DNA of 64,000 nt. It comes from Acidobacteriota bacterium. GTDB taxonomy: Bacteria > Acidobacteriota > Terriglobia > Terriglobales > Acidobacteriaceae. The notes beneath the pieces are model-generated. The model saw only the letters and a program-made list of their open reading frames with translations. It searched no databases and was not told the origin of the DNA. Location: contig JAJXYY010000025.1 in the NCBI GenBank assembly GCA_021780315.1, positions 124,001 to 188,000 on the forward strand, written 5' to 3'. Positions 18,305 to 26,327 of this stretch are shown piece by piece; the stretch's first letter is position 1, and each line of letters starts with the position of its first letter. The translations under genes were made by a program, and so were the position numbers.

Positions 18305-18883
18305 ATGAACCGTCGCCTCTTTACCGCCCTCGTCACCGGACTGCTCCTCACCGGCGCACAAGCCTTCGCCCAGTCCTCCACCTGGACCATCGACAAGAAC
18401 CACTCCCAGATCAACTTCCAGATCCGCCACATGGGCGTCAGCAACGTCCGTGGATCCATCAGCGGTGTAACCGGCACCATCGTCTGGGACGATAAAGACC
18501 CCTCCAAGTCCAGCGTCACCGCCACCGCCGACACCACCACCGTCACCACCAACAACGAGGCCCGCGACAAGCACCTCAAGTCCCCCGACTTCTTCAACGT
18601 GGAGAAATTCCCCACCCTCGCCTTCAAGTCCACCTCCGTCAAGCGCGCCAACGGTAAGCTCGAAATCACCGGAGACCTCACCCTCGACGGCGTCACCAAG
18701 CCCATCACCTTCCAGGTCGACGGCCCCTCCGCTCCGCAAAAAGGCATGGGCGGCAAGCTCGTTACCGGCCTCTCCGCCAGCGGAACCCTCAAGCGCAGCG
18801 ACTATAACTTCGGCTCCAAGTTCGCCGCTCCCATCCTCGGCGACGAAGTCATCTTCACCATCGACGTGGAAGCCAACCAGTAA
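18305..18883 (+). CDS. YceI family periplasmic lipid-binding-like protein
   Basis: A 192-residue secreted protein with a signal peptide at 1-22 (ending AFAQ). The mature part starts with STWTIDKNHSQINFQIRHMG, the classic YceI opening, and continues with the DLTLDGVTKPITF strand pair. YceI proteins form a lipocalin-like barrel that binds polyisoprenoid or similar lipids in the periplasm. An AAGGAG ribosome site lies 7 bases upstream. A strong hairpin at 18910 closes the marR-pirin-yceI group, which may respond together to oxidative or membrane stress (inference). Confidence 0.93.
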   Translation: MNRRLFTALVTGLLLTGAQAFAQSSTWTIDKNHSQINFQIRHMGVSNVRGSISGVTGTIVWDDKDPSKSSVTATADTTTVTTNNEARDKHLKSPDFFNVEKFPTLAFKSTSVKRANGKLEITGDLTLDGVTKPITFQVDGPSAPQKGMGGKLVTGLSASGTLKRSDYNFGSKFAAPILGDEVIFTIDVEANQ

Positions 18884-18909
18884 GCCACGCCATCACCCCG
18901 CACCAAACC

Positions 18910-18949
18910 GACAGCTCTTCTCCCCCACATCAACGGGAGAAGAGCTGTC
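18910..18949 (+). terminator. Strong hairpin terminator after yceI
   Basis: A perfect 15-bp stem (GACAGCTCTTCTCCC and its complement) with a 10-base loop, starting 27 bases past the yceI stop. The following CGTTCCTT is only moderately T-rich. Confidence 0.65.
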
Positions 18950-18989
18950 GTTCCTTCACCGCAACCCCAGCTTGGTAGAATAGAAGCCT

Positions 18990-20573
18990 GTGACTCCCCC
19001 CGCCATTCTCGAACAACCCACCTCCGCCACCTCCACCAGGACTCGTCCTAAAGTAGGCTTCGTCTCCCTCGGCTGCCCCAAGAACCTCGTCGACTCCGAG
19101 GTCATGATGGGCATGCTCCACCACAACGGTGCCGAGCTCACCCCCAACGCCGAAGACGCCGAGATCATCGTCATCAACACCTGCTCCTTCATCGACTCCG
19201 CCAAGCAGGAGTCCGTCAACACCATCCTCGAGATGGTCCAGCACAAACAGGCCAACGGCGGCAAAGCCCAGCGCATCGTCGTCGCTGGCTGCCTCGTCGA
19301 ACGCTACCGCGACGAAATCCAGAAGAACATCCCCGAAGTCGACGCCGTCGTAGGCACTGGCGAACTCGAAGCCATCCTCTCCGCCGCCGGCCTCACCCCC
19401 ACCGGCCACCCCGCCGCAGACTCCCCCTTCACCATCCTCACGCAGTCACAAATCTCCCGCGCCCCCAGCGCCGTCCACCAGCACTCCCATCCCACCGAAG
19501 TAGGTGCCCAACTCCAGGCGGAATCCACCTCCCGCCCCGAAGGCGACGCCCGCGAGCAATCCGGCCGCTTCTCCCGCGCCGCATGGGACGGAGCCACCGC
19601 CGCACTCCCCAGCTACCTCTACTCCGACGAAACCCCACGCATCCTCACCACCCCACGCGCCTCCGCCTACATCAAGATCGCCGAAGGCTGCGACCACCCC
19701 TGCTCCTTCTGCATCATCCCCCAGCTACGCGGCAAGTTCCGCTCCCGCCGCATGTCCTCCATCATCGCCGAAGCAGAAAACCTCATCGCCCAGGGGGTCC
19801 GCGAGATCACCCTCATCGGCCAGGACACCACCTGCTACGGTGAAGACTTGGGACTGACCGAGGGTCTGTCAGAACTATTGGCCGCCCTCGCCGTCCTCCC
19901 CAACCTCCGCTGGCTCCGCTTCCTCTACACCTACCCCAACAAAGTCACCACCCGCCTCCTCGAAACGATGGCCAAACACGACACCATCGCCAAGTACCTC
20001 GACGTCCCCCTCCAGCACGCCAGCCCCTCCGTCCTCAAACGCATGAAGCGCGGCGGCAACGCCCAGATCTTCCTCGACCTCATCGCCAAAGCCCGCCGCA
20101 TCGTCCCCGGCATCGTCATCCGCACCAGCTTCATCGTAGGCTTCCCCGGCGAAACCGAAGCCGACTTCAAAGAACTGGAAGCCTTCATCACCGCCGCAAA
20201 AATCGACTGGCTAGGCGTCTTCACCTACTCCGACGAAGAAGGCGCCAAAGCCTTCGAACTGGCCCCCGAACTCAAAGTCCCCAAACGCACCATCGAGTCC
20301 CGTCGCCGCAAGCTCATGAAGCTGCAACAAAAAATCAGCACCAAATCCAAAGCCACCTGGGTAGACCGCGAGATCGACCTCCTCGTAGAAGGCGAGTCCG
20401 AAGAAACCGAACTCCTCTGGCAAGGCCGCACCCCCCTCCACGCCCCCGAGATCGACGGCAAAGTCCTCATCAACGACTTCGGTCCCCACGAAACCCTCAC
20501 CCCAGGCACCTTCTACCGAGCCCTAATAACCGAATCCCACGACTACGACGTAGTAGCCCGCATCCTCGAATAG
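18990..20573 (+). CDS. rimO: Ribosomal protein S12 methylthiotransferase RimO with enlarged linker
   Basis: A radical-SAM enzyme that methylthiolates an Asp of ribosomal protein S12. The N-terminal UPF0004 domain has Cys ligands in SLGCPKN, NTCSF and AGCLVERY. The radical SAM cluster is CDHPCSFC, near residue 235. The C-terminal TRAM domain is at about 455-527. At 527 residues it exceeds the usual 430-450. The extra length is an insertion of roughly 70 residues (about 145-215), rich in Ser/Pro/Glu, between the first two domains. The start is GTG at 18990; no earlier start is in frame. It is probably monocistronic. Confidence 0.94.
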   Translation: MTPPAILEQPTSATSTRTRPKVGFVSLGCPKNLVDSEVMMGMLHHNGAELTPNAEDAEIIVINTCSFIDSAKQESVNTILEMVQHKQANGGKAQRIVVAGCLVERYRDEIQKNIPEVDAVVGTGELEAILSAAGLTPTGHPAADSPFTILTQSQISRAPSAVHQHSHPTEVGAQLQAESTSRPEGDAREQSGRFSRAAWDGATAALPSYLYSDETPRILTTPRASAYIKIAEGCDHPCSFCIIPQLRGKFRSRRMSSIIAEAENLIAQGVREITLIGQDTTCYGEDLGLTEGLSELLAALAVLPNLRWLRFLYTYPNKVTTRLLETMAKHDTIAKYLDVPLQHASPSVLKRMKRGGNAQIFLDLIAKARRIVPGIVIRTSFIVGFPGETEADFKELEAFITAAKIDWLGVFTYSDEEGAKAFELAPELKVPKRTIESRRRKLMKLQQKISTKSKATWVDREIDLLVEGESEETELLWQGRTPLHAPEIDGKVLINDFGPHETLTPGTFYRALITESHDYDVVARILE

Positions 20574-20640
20574 ACCTTCGACAACGACGCTCCTTCCAAG
20601 GTCGTCACACTCCCTGTTGCATTTGAATTGCATTGGTTCC

Positions 20641-20960
20641 TTTAGTTGTCATCCTTCGCGAAGCGGAGGATCTGCCGTTGCTGTTGCTGTTGCTGTTGCT
20701 GTTGCCTTTGCCTTTGCTGTTGCTTTTGCCTTTGCTCTTGCTCTTGCTTTTGCAGTTGCCTTTGCTCTTGCTCTTGTTTTTTAGTTGTCATCCTTCGCGA
20801 AGCGGAGGATCTGCTGTTGCTCTTGCTGTTGCTTTTGCCTTTGCCTTTGCTCTTGCTTTTGCCTTTGCTCTTGCTCTTGCTTTTGCCGTTGTCTTTGCTC
20901 TTGCCGTTGTTTTTTAGTTGTCATCCTTCGCGAAGCGGAGGATCTGCTGTTGCTTTTGTC
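20641..20960. repeat. Array of three REP-like hairpins with hexamer-like TTGC spacers
   Basis: Three identical 35-bp cores (TTTAGTTGTCATCC, then TTCGCGAAGCGG, then AGGATCTGC) start at 20641, 20780 and 20913. Each can fold as ATCCTTCGC/GCGGAGGAT with one T-G pair. The roughly 100-base spacers are made of TTGCTG/TTGCCT/TTGCTC variants with 6-base periodicity. Open frames across it encode only Leu/Cys-rich strings and are not genes. Related copies occur near 3.2 kb and 25.5 kb. Confidence 0.85.
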
Positions 20961-20994
20961 TTTGCCGCTTCAAACATCCGTGCTACCCTCCCGC

Positions 20995-21313
20995 ATGCGC
21001 TTCGACGAGCACGAATACTAGGTCTACATCCTCTCCAGCCTCTCTCGAAACCTATACACAGGGGTCACCAATAATCTCCTTCACCGCACCGCCCAACACC
21101 GCGGCAAAGCCACAGGCTCATTTACCGTAAAATACTAAAATCCACCGCTTCGTGTACTACGAGCGCTTCCAATACATCAACAACGCCATAGCCCGCGAGA
21201 AATTCCTCAAGCACGCCACCCGCGAAGAGAAAATAGCACTAATCGAAGCCACCAACCCCACCTGGCAAGACCTCGCCGCCGAGTACCTTCCTCCCTTCCC
21301 TCCCAACCTCTAA
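20995..21313 (+). pseudogene. Broken GIY-YIG nuclease-domain gene (UPF0213/YhbQ-like)
   Basis: Translation from ATG 20995 gives MRFDEHEY, an in-frame TAG, then VYILSSLSRNLYTGVTNNLL, the GIY-YIG opening. Reading ends at a TAA after SFTVKY. Shifting one base, the rest of the family continues as KIHRFVYYERFQYINNAIAR and EKIALIEATNPTWQDLA, to a stop at 21311. One nonsense codon and one single-base frameshift therefore disable an otherwise complete gene of about 105 codons. It directly follows the REP-like array. No function is expected unless a recoding event occurs. Confidence 0.88.
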
Positions 21314-21396
21314 CCTTGTCATTCTTTGATCATGGCAGCAGCCGCGAATCGGAAATAGTCACTCCTAACCCATCTCAAGAACATCCAATCGCCACC

Positions 21397-21972
21397 ATGT
21401 CGAAATCCATCATCCGCTGCACCTGGTCCCAAAGAACCCCCATCATGCAGGCCTACCACGACGAAGAATGGGGTGTCCCCCAGTACGACAGTCGTGCACT
21501 CTGGGAGATGCTCATGCTCGAAGGCTTCCAGGCGGGGCTCTCGTGGAGCGTCATCCTCAACAAGCGTGAAGCCTTCCTACGGGCCTTCAAAAACTTCGAC
21601 CCTGAAAAAGTAGCTCGCTTCAAAGAAGCCGACATCCTGCGCCTGCTCGACAACCCCGGCATCGTCCGCTCCCGAGCCAAGATCGAAGCCACTATTGGCG
21701 GAGCACGCATCTACCTCGCCATGCAACAAGCAGGCGAAGACTTCTCAAAGTTTGTATGGGACATGGCAGGCGGCAAACCAATTCAACTCAAAGGCCCCAT
21801 CCCCGCCAAAACTCCACTCTCCGAAGAAATGTCCAAAGCCCTCAAGAAACGCGGCTTCAAATTCGCAGGCCCAGTCATCGTCTACGCCTGGATGCAGGCC
21901 GTAGGCATCACCAACGATCATGCCCCAGACTGCTTCCGCCGCAAGACCGTACAATCTCACAGCGCAAAATAA
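21397..21972 (+). CDS. tag: DNA-3-methyladenine glycosylase I
   Basis: A 191-residue base-excision repair enzyme that removes 3-methyladenine. The family pattern is clear: RCTWSQRTPIMQAYHDEEWG, then LMLEGFQAGLSWSVILNKREAF, and FKFAGPVIVYAWMQAVGITNDH near the end. Zinc ligands would be the N-terminal Cys and His and the C-terminal His and Cys (DHAPDCFRR), all present. The frame is open from 21316, but the ATG at 21397 begins the conserved region. A yacG gene follows 66 bases later, probably by chance. Confidence 0.95.
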   Translation: MSKSIIRCTWSQRTPIMQAYHDEEWGVPQYDSRALWEMLMLEGFQAGLSWSVILNKREAFLRAFKNFDPEKVARFKEADILRLLDNPGIVRSRAKIEATIGGARIYLAMQQAGEDFSKFVWDMAGGKPIQLKGPIPAKTPLSEEMSKALKKRGFKFAGPVIVYAWMQAVGITNDHAPDCFRRKTVQSHSAK

Positions 21973-22038
21973 TGATCCAACCGCGACGAAGAATCCCGAT
22001 CCACCGTCATATCATCGAACCAAACAGGAAATAGAGCC

Positions 22039-22260
22039 ATGACCACACCCAAAGCCCTCTTCTGTCCCACCTGCCGCAAAGTAGTCCTCGCCACCGACGA
22101 AGACTTCCCCTTCTGCTCCGACCGCTGCCGCATCCTCGACCTCGGCAAGTGGGCCAGTGGAGACTACAAAATCTCCTCCCCCATTCAGGACCCCGATCTC
22201 CTCGAAGAGCTGGCCCGCTCCAACGCCAACCGCCACCCCCACGCCAGCGACGAAGACTAA
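22039..22260 (+). CDS. yacG: DNA gyrase inhibitor YacG (zinc-binding)
   Basis: A 73-residue zinc protein. The four Cys ligands are in CPTCRK and FCSDRCR, and the following ILDLGKWASGDYKIS matches YacG, in which a Leu-Gly-Trp segment contacts GyrB. It lowers gyrase DNA binding in E. coli. No coaE gene, its usual partner, is adjacent. The ATG at 22039 is the only reasonable start. The pgpA gene lies 73 bases downstream on the same strand. Confidence 0.9.
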   Translation: MTTPKALFCPTCRKVVLATDEDFPFCSDRCRILDLGKWASGDYKISSPIQDPDLLEELARSNANRHPHASDED

Positions 22261-22333
22261 CCCGTCTCAAAATCCAGCCTGCGCGGAACCGTAGGGGTCA
22301 TAGCCCGATCCCTGTAAACTCATCCCAGCACTC

Positions 22334-22843
22334 ATGGCCAACTCCAAAACCCAACTCCACCCTCCCTCCGAAAAAAAGACCCTCTGGGCCTGGCTCGTCG
22401 GCACCTTCTTCGGCGCCGGCCTCCTCAAACCTGGCCCCGGAACCTACGGATCCATCTCCGCCCTCCTACTCTGGTTCATCAGCATCCACGTCTTCCACCC
22501 GACACCACTAGCCCAAACCATCGGCACCACCATCGCCGCCCTCACCGCCACACTCATCGGCATCCCCGCCGCCACCATTGTCGCCCGCGAGTCCGGCCGC
22601 GAAGACCCCGGCCACGTAGTCATCGACGAGGTCGCAGGCCAGCTCATCGCCCTCATTGCCATCCCCGCCGACTGGCAGCACGCCCTCATCTCCCTCCTCC
22701 TCTTCCGCCTCTTCGACATCCTCAAGCCCTGGCCCATTCGCAAGCTCGAAGCCTTCCCCGCAGGCACCGGCATCATGCTCGACGACGTCGCCGCCGGCAT
22801 CCTCGCCCTCGCCTGCGCCCAGCTCATCCATCTCGCCTTCTAG
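22334..22843 (+). CDS. pgpA: Phosphatidylglycerophosphatase A
   Basis: A 169-residue membrane protein that converts phosphatidylglycerophosphate to phosphatidylglycerol. Family motifs: FGAGLLKPGPGTYGS at the N-terminus, DPGHVVIDEVAGQLIAL in the middle (acidic catalytic residues) and FRLFDILKPWPIRKLEAFPAG with LDDVAAGI near the end. Three to four hydrophobic segments are visible. It complements plsY and gpsA at 27.6-29.2 kb in glycerophospholipid synthesis, though not in one operon. Confidence 0.93.
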   Translation: MANSKTQLHPPSEKKTLWAWLVGTFFGAGLLKPGPGTYGSISALLLWFISIHVFHPTPLAQTIGTTIAALTATLIGIPAATIVARESGREDPGHVVIDEVAGQLIALIAIPADWQHALISLLLFRLFDILKPWPIRKLEAFPAGTGIMLDDVAAGILALACAQLIHLAF

Positions 22844-22909
22844 GCCACACCACCCCGTTTGCAACCCAGCCCACTCCGGTCTACGCTGAAACTAGCTGCA
22901 TTCAAGACC

Positions 22910-23995
22910 ATGAACCCACTCCTCTCCTTCCTCAAACCCGATCACCCCGACGCCCCGTCCTCCCACCGGCCCCATCTGGACCGCGTCGTCCCGCCCGCCG
23001 CCTTGCCCGGTGCCGAAATCCAACTCCACGGCACCAACCTCTCCCCCCTCGCCACCGAACTCCCCCGCGCCACCATCGGCGATATCCCCGCCCAAATCAC
23101 CCTCGCGCGCCCCACCCAGGCCCACCTCCGCGTCCTCGAAGGATCCATCTCCGGAGACCTCCACCTCCACCGAGCTGGTGAGTCCTCCAACCCCATCTAC
23201 CTCCGCGTCGCCGTCCCCATGGCAGAAAACCTGCACCCCGTCGCCAACCCCGTCGTCGACCCCATCGGCAACGTCTTCACCACTCTCTCCGGCTCCCGCG
23301 GCCAACAGGTCGCCGTCTCCATCTTCCAGATCCAGCGCGACTTCCAGATCCGTCCCTTCGTCCGCGGCCTCCTCAACCCCACCGGACTCGCCTTTGGCCC
23401 CGACGGACTCCTCTACGCCAGTTCCCGCGCCGAAGGCACCGTCTACCGCATCGCCTCCGACGGCTCCTTCACGACCTACGCCGAAGGCATGGGCATCGCC
23501 ACCGGCATCGCCTTCGACCCCCACGGAAACCTCTACGTCGGCGACCGCTCCGGAACCATCTTCAAGATCGACCCCGACCGGCAGATCTTCGTCCACGCCA
23601 CCCTCCCGCCCTCCATGGCCGCCTACCACCTCGCCTTCAACGCCCAGGGAACCCTCTTCGTCACCGGTCCCACTACCTCCTCCAATCAGGTCATCCACGC
23701 CATCGACCCCGACGGCAACACCAGCATCTTCTTCCGCGGACTCGGCCGCGCCCAGGGCATGGCCTTCGACGTCGACGACAACCTCTACATCGCCGCCAGC
23801 CTCCACGGACAGCGCGGCATCGTCCGCATCACCCCTGCCAACCCCGCCGCCAACCTCCAACCAGAAGCCTCCCTCATCCTCGCCGCCAACAACCTCGTCG
23901 GCCTCGCCTTCCTCGAAGACGGTTGCGCCACCCTCGCCACCCGCGACGCCCTCTACCATATCGACCTCGGCATCCAGGGCCGATCCCTCCTCTAA
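22910..23995 (+). CDS. NHL/SMP-30-like beta-propeller protein with N-terminal IPT/TIG-like region
   Basis: A 361-residue protein without an evident signal peptide. Residues about 20-105 look like an IPT/TIG immunoglobulin-like domain (VVPPAALPGAEIQLHGTNLS). From about 120 on there are repeated blades of the form NPTGLAFGPDGLLYASSRAEGTVYRI, GIAFDPHGNLYVGDRSGTIFKI and GMAFDVDDNLYIAASL, as in SMP-30/gluconolactonase and NHL propellers. Enzymatic activity is uncertain. The ATG at 22910 fits the N-terminus. An oxidoreductase gene follows after 119 bases. Confidence 0.8.
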   Translation: MNPLLSFLKPDHPDAPSSHRPHLDRVVPPAALPGAEIQLHGTNLSPLATELPRATIGDIPAQITLARPTQAHLRVLEGSISGDLHLHRAGESSNPIYLRVAVPMAENLHPVANPVVDPIGNVFTTLSGSRGQQVAVSIFQIQRDFQIRPFVRGLLNPTGLAFGPDGLLYASSRAEGTVYRIASDGSFTTYAEGMGIATGIAFDPHGNLYVGDRSGTIFKIDPDRQIFVHATLPPSMAAYHLAFNAQGTLFVTGPTTSSNQVIHAIDPDGNTSIFFRGLGRAQGMAFDVDDNLYIAASLHGQRGIVRITPANPAANLQPEASLILAANNLVGLAFLEDGCATLATRDALYHIDLGIQGRSLL

Positions 23996-24114
23996 TCCCA
24001 CCCCAATACCCCATATTGTTTTCTCTTTGAACAATCCACCCCGCTTCATGTACAGTGGACGCGCATCAAAATCAGCCCGTCCGGTCAACACTCCGATTGG
24101 CCCCAGGAGATTTC

Positions 24115-25434
24115 ATGCTCACCCGTCGCAAATTCATGGACCACCTTGCCACCGGCGCCGCCACCCTGGCCGTCACCTCCACCGCCAAAAGCTACGCCCG
24201 CATCATCGGTGCCAACGACCGCGTCAACTTCGCCGTCATCGGCCTCAACAGCCGCGCCTACGCCCACCTCTCCTCTCTCAAGGCCAATCGCAAAGACGTC
24301 CAGATCACCCACGTCTGCGACGTCGAAACCAACATCCTCCACAAGTTCGCCGCACGCACCAAGCAGGCCTTCGACCAGGCACCCGCCGCCGACCAGGACT
24401 TCCGCAAAGTCCTCGCCTCCGCCGACGTCGATGCCATCACCATCGCCACCCCCGACCACTGGCACGCCCCCATGGCCATCGCCGGAGTCCAGGCCGGCAA
24501 ACACGTCTACGTCGAAAAACCCTGCAGCCACAACCCCGCCGAAGGCGTCATGCTCATCCAGGCCCAGCGCAAAACCGGCAAGCTCGTCCAGATGGGAACC
24601 CAGCAGCGCTCCTCACCCCACACCATCAAAATCGTCGACGAGATCCACAACGGACGCATCGGTCGCGCATACGCCGCCAACGCCTGGTACGCCAACAACC
24701 GCAAATCCATCGGCGTCGGCAAACCCGCTCCCATCCCCGCCACCCTCGACTGGGACCTCTGGCAGGGCCCCGCACCTCGCCAGCCCTACAAGGACAACGT
24801 ACAGCCCTACAACTGGCACTGGTTCAAAATCTGGGGCACCGGCGAAGCCCTCAACAACGGCACCCACGAGGTCGACGTCAGCCGCTGGGCCCTCGGCGTA
24901 GACTACCCCAAAGCCATCACCGCCACCGGCGGACGCTACCAGTTCAAAGACGATTGGCAGTTCTACGACACCCTCACCGCCACCTTCGTCTACGACGACC
25001 ACATCATCTCCTGGGACAACAAGTGCTGCAATCGCATGAAGACCTACAATCGCGATCGCGGCACCTGCATCATCGGAACCACCGGCTCCGTCATCATCGA
25101 CCGCGGAGGCTACGAAGTCTTCGACCTCAACGGCAACCAGGTCGATGAGTTCAAAGTAGGCGCCAGCAGCGCCTCCGACGACCTCGTCGGTGCAGACTCC
25201 ATGACCGATCGCCACTTCGCCAACTTCATCGCCGCCATCCGCACCGGAGAAAAACTCAACGCCCCCATCGAAGTAGGCAACGTAGCCGTCACCATGCTCC
25301 AACTCGCCAACGTAGCCTGGGAGACCAACAGCGAACTCCAGCTAGACCCCAAAAACGCCCACATCCAAAACAACCCCGAAGCCATGAAGCTCTGGGGACG
25401 CACCTACGAAAAAGGCTGGGAGCCCAAAGTCTAA
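24115..25434 (+). CDS. Gfo/Idh/MocA family oxidoreductase with Tat-like leader
   Basis: A 439-residue NAD(P)-dependent sugar dehydrogenase-type protein. Residues 1-27 (LTRRKFMDHLATGAATLAV) form a twin-arginine-like leader. The Rossmann part begins VNFAVIGLNSRAYAHL. The catalytic-region motif EKPCSHNPAEG replaces the usual EKP-x-a, and VDVSRWALG supplies a conserved Asp. Exported members are common in Acidobacteria, Planctomycetes and Bacteroidetes; substrate is unknown. An AGGAG ribosome site precedes the ATG. Upstream an ATTGTT(9)AACAAT inverted repeat (24015-24035) may be regulatory. The gene ends at a strong terminator. Confidence 0.88.
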   Translation: MLTRRKFMDHLATGAATLAVTSTAKSYARIIGANDRVNFAVIGLNSRAYAHLSSLKANRKDVQITHVCDVETNILHKFAARTKQAFDQAPAADQDFRKVLASADVDAITIATPDHWHAPMAIAGVQAGKHVYVEKPCSHNPAEGVMLIQAQRKTGKLVQMGTQQRSSPHTIKIVDEIHNGRIGRAYAANAWYANNRKSIGVGKPAPIPATLDWDLWQGPAPRQPYKDNVQPYNWHWFKIWGTGEALNNGTHEVDVSRWALGVDYPKAITATGGRYQFKDDWQFYDTLTATFVYDDHIISWDNKCCNRMKTYNRDRGTCIIGTTGSVIIDRGGYEVFDLNGNQVDEFKVGASSASDDLVGADSMTDRHFANFIAAIRTGEKLNAPIEVGNVAVTMLQLANVAWETNSELQLDPKNAHIQNNPEAMKLWGRTYEKGWEPKV

Positions 25435-25455
25435 CCACTCCCCAAACCACCACCC

Positions 25456-25483
25456 AACGGCCAATGCAAAAGCATTGGCCGTT
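25456..25483 (+). terminator. Hairpin terminator of the oxidoreductase gene
   Basis: A perfect 12-bp stem AACGGCCAATGC/GCATTGGCCGTT with loop AAAA, 21 bases after the stop, ending in a GTTACGTTTG tract. Confidence 0.75.
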
Positions 25484-25498
25484 ACGTTTGCCCTTGCC

Positions 25499-25806
25499 TT
25501 TTGTTTGTCATCCCGTAGGGGACCTGCTTTTGCCCTTGCCCTCGCCTGCTTTTTAGTTGTCATCCTTCGCGAACTCAGAAGGATCTGCTGTTGCCCTTGC
25601 CCTTGCCCTTGCCTTGCTTGAAGGTAGGCGACTGCTTCAGCCCTCGCGTCACCCCCCCTTCCTCTCTGCCGAAGGCCTTCGTGCAGGCGAAGCCGAAACG
25701 AAAATATATCGCCCTTGCCGTTCCTGCCCTTGCCTTGGCCCTCTACTCCCTATTCCCTACTCCCTATTCCCTCTTCCCTCTTCCCTCTTCCCTCTTCCCT
25801 CTTCCC
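25499..25806. repeat. REP-like elements and CTATTCC/CTCTTCC short tandem repeats
   Basis: A diverged element lies at about 25499-25527 (GTCATCCCGTAGGGGACCTGC). A second, at 25552-25588, keeps the stem as ATCCTTC/GAAGGAT although its middle differs from the 20.6-kb copies. TTGCCC repeats follow. At 25741-25806 there are imperfect 7-base units CTACTCC/CTATTCC/CTCTTCC. A similar tract lies at 31092-31156. No gene is seen between 25435 and 25837. Confidence 0.75.
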
Positions 25807-25837
25807 CACCCATTCCCGCTAAACTAATCTCCACATC

Positions 25838-26260
25838 ATGCCCAACGAATCCCCCAACACCGCCGTCTTCGACATCCACGCCATCGCCCGCAACTTCCCC
25901 GCCGCCGCCGCCACCATGCTCATCGACACCCGCCTCACCGACGAGCCTCACGCCAGCGCCCGCGTCTTCCGCGCCTACTCCCCCGCTCCCGCCCACTACC
26001 ACGCCACCTGCGACGAGTACCTCCTCGTCCTCTCCGGACGCGCCCGTTTCTTCCTCGGCGACGCTCCCCCCTTCGAACTCGCCCCCGGACAACTCGTCTT
26101 CTTCAAAAAAGGCACCATCCACGGCATGCCCGAGATCCTCGAACACCCCTTCGTCGTCTTCGCCGTAGACACCCCCCGCCGCGACCCCTCCGACGTCATC
26201 TTCCTCAACCCCAGCGACGGCACCCCCGACTCCTTCATCCAGACCCAGCATCTCTACTAA
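25838..26260 (+). CDS. Cupin domain protein
   Basis: A 140-residue single-cupin protein. Cupin motif 1 appears as HYHATCDEYLLVLSGRARFFLG (two His and one Glu as metal ligands) and motif 2 as APGQLVFFKKGTIHGMPEI with the final His. It is cytoplasmic, with no signal peptide. The likely role is a metal-dependent enzyme or sensor for a small molecule; substrate is unknown. It starts 31 bases after the pyrimidine repeat tract and is followed by cinA after 67 bases. Confidence 0.82.
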   Translation: MPNESPNTAVFDIHAIARNFPAAAATMLIDTRLTDEPHASARVFRAYSPAPAHYHATCDEYLLVLSGRARFFLGDAPPFELAPGQLVFFKKGTIHGMPEILEHPFVVFAVDTPRRDPSDVIFLNPSDGTPDSFIQTQHLY

Positions 26261-26327
26261 CACCCAGCCGCCAAACCCTCTATCATGGCCTCAGGGGAAG
26301 CCACCTCCAAACCTCCCCGGAGAATCC

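Noticed and set aside
20633..21074. Leu- and Cys-rich open frames in the hexamer repeat array
   Set aside because: They arise from TTGC-type repeats, have no start signal and match no protein family.
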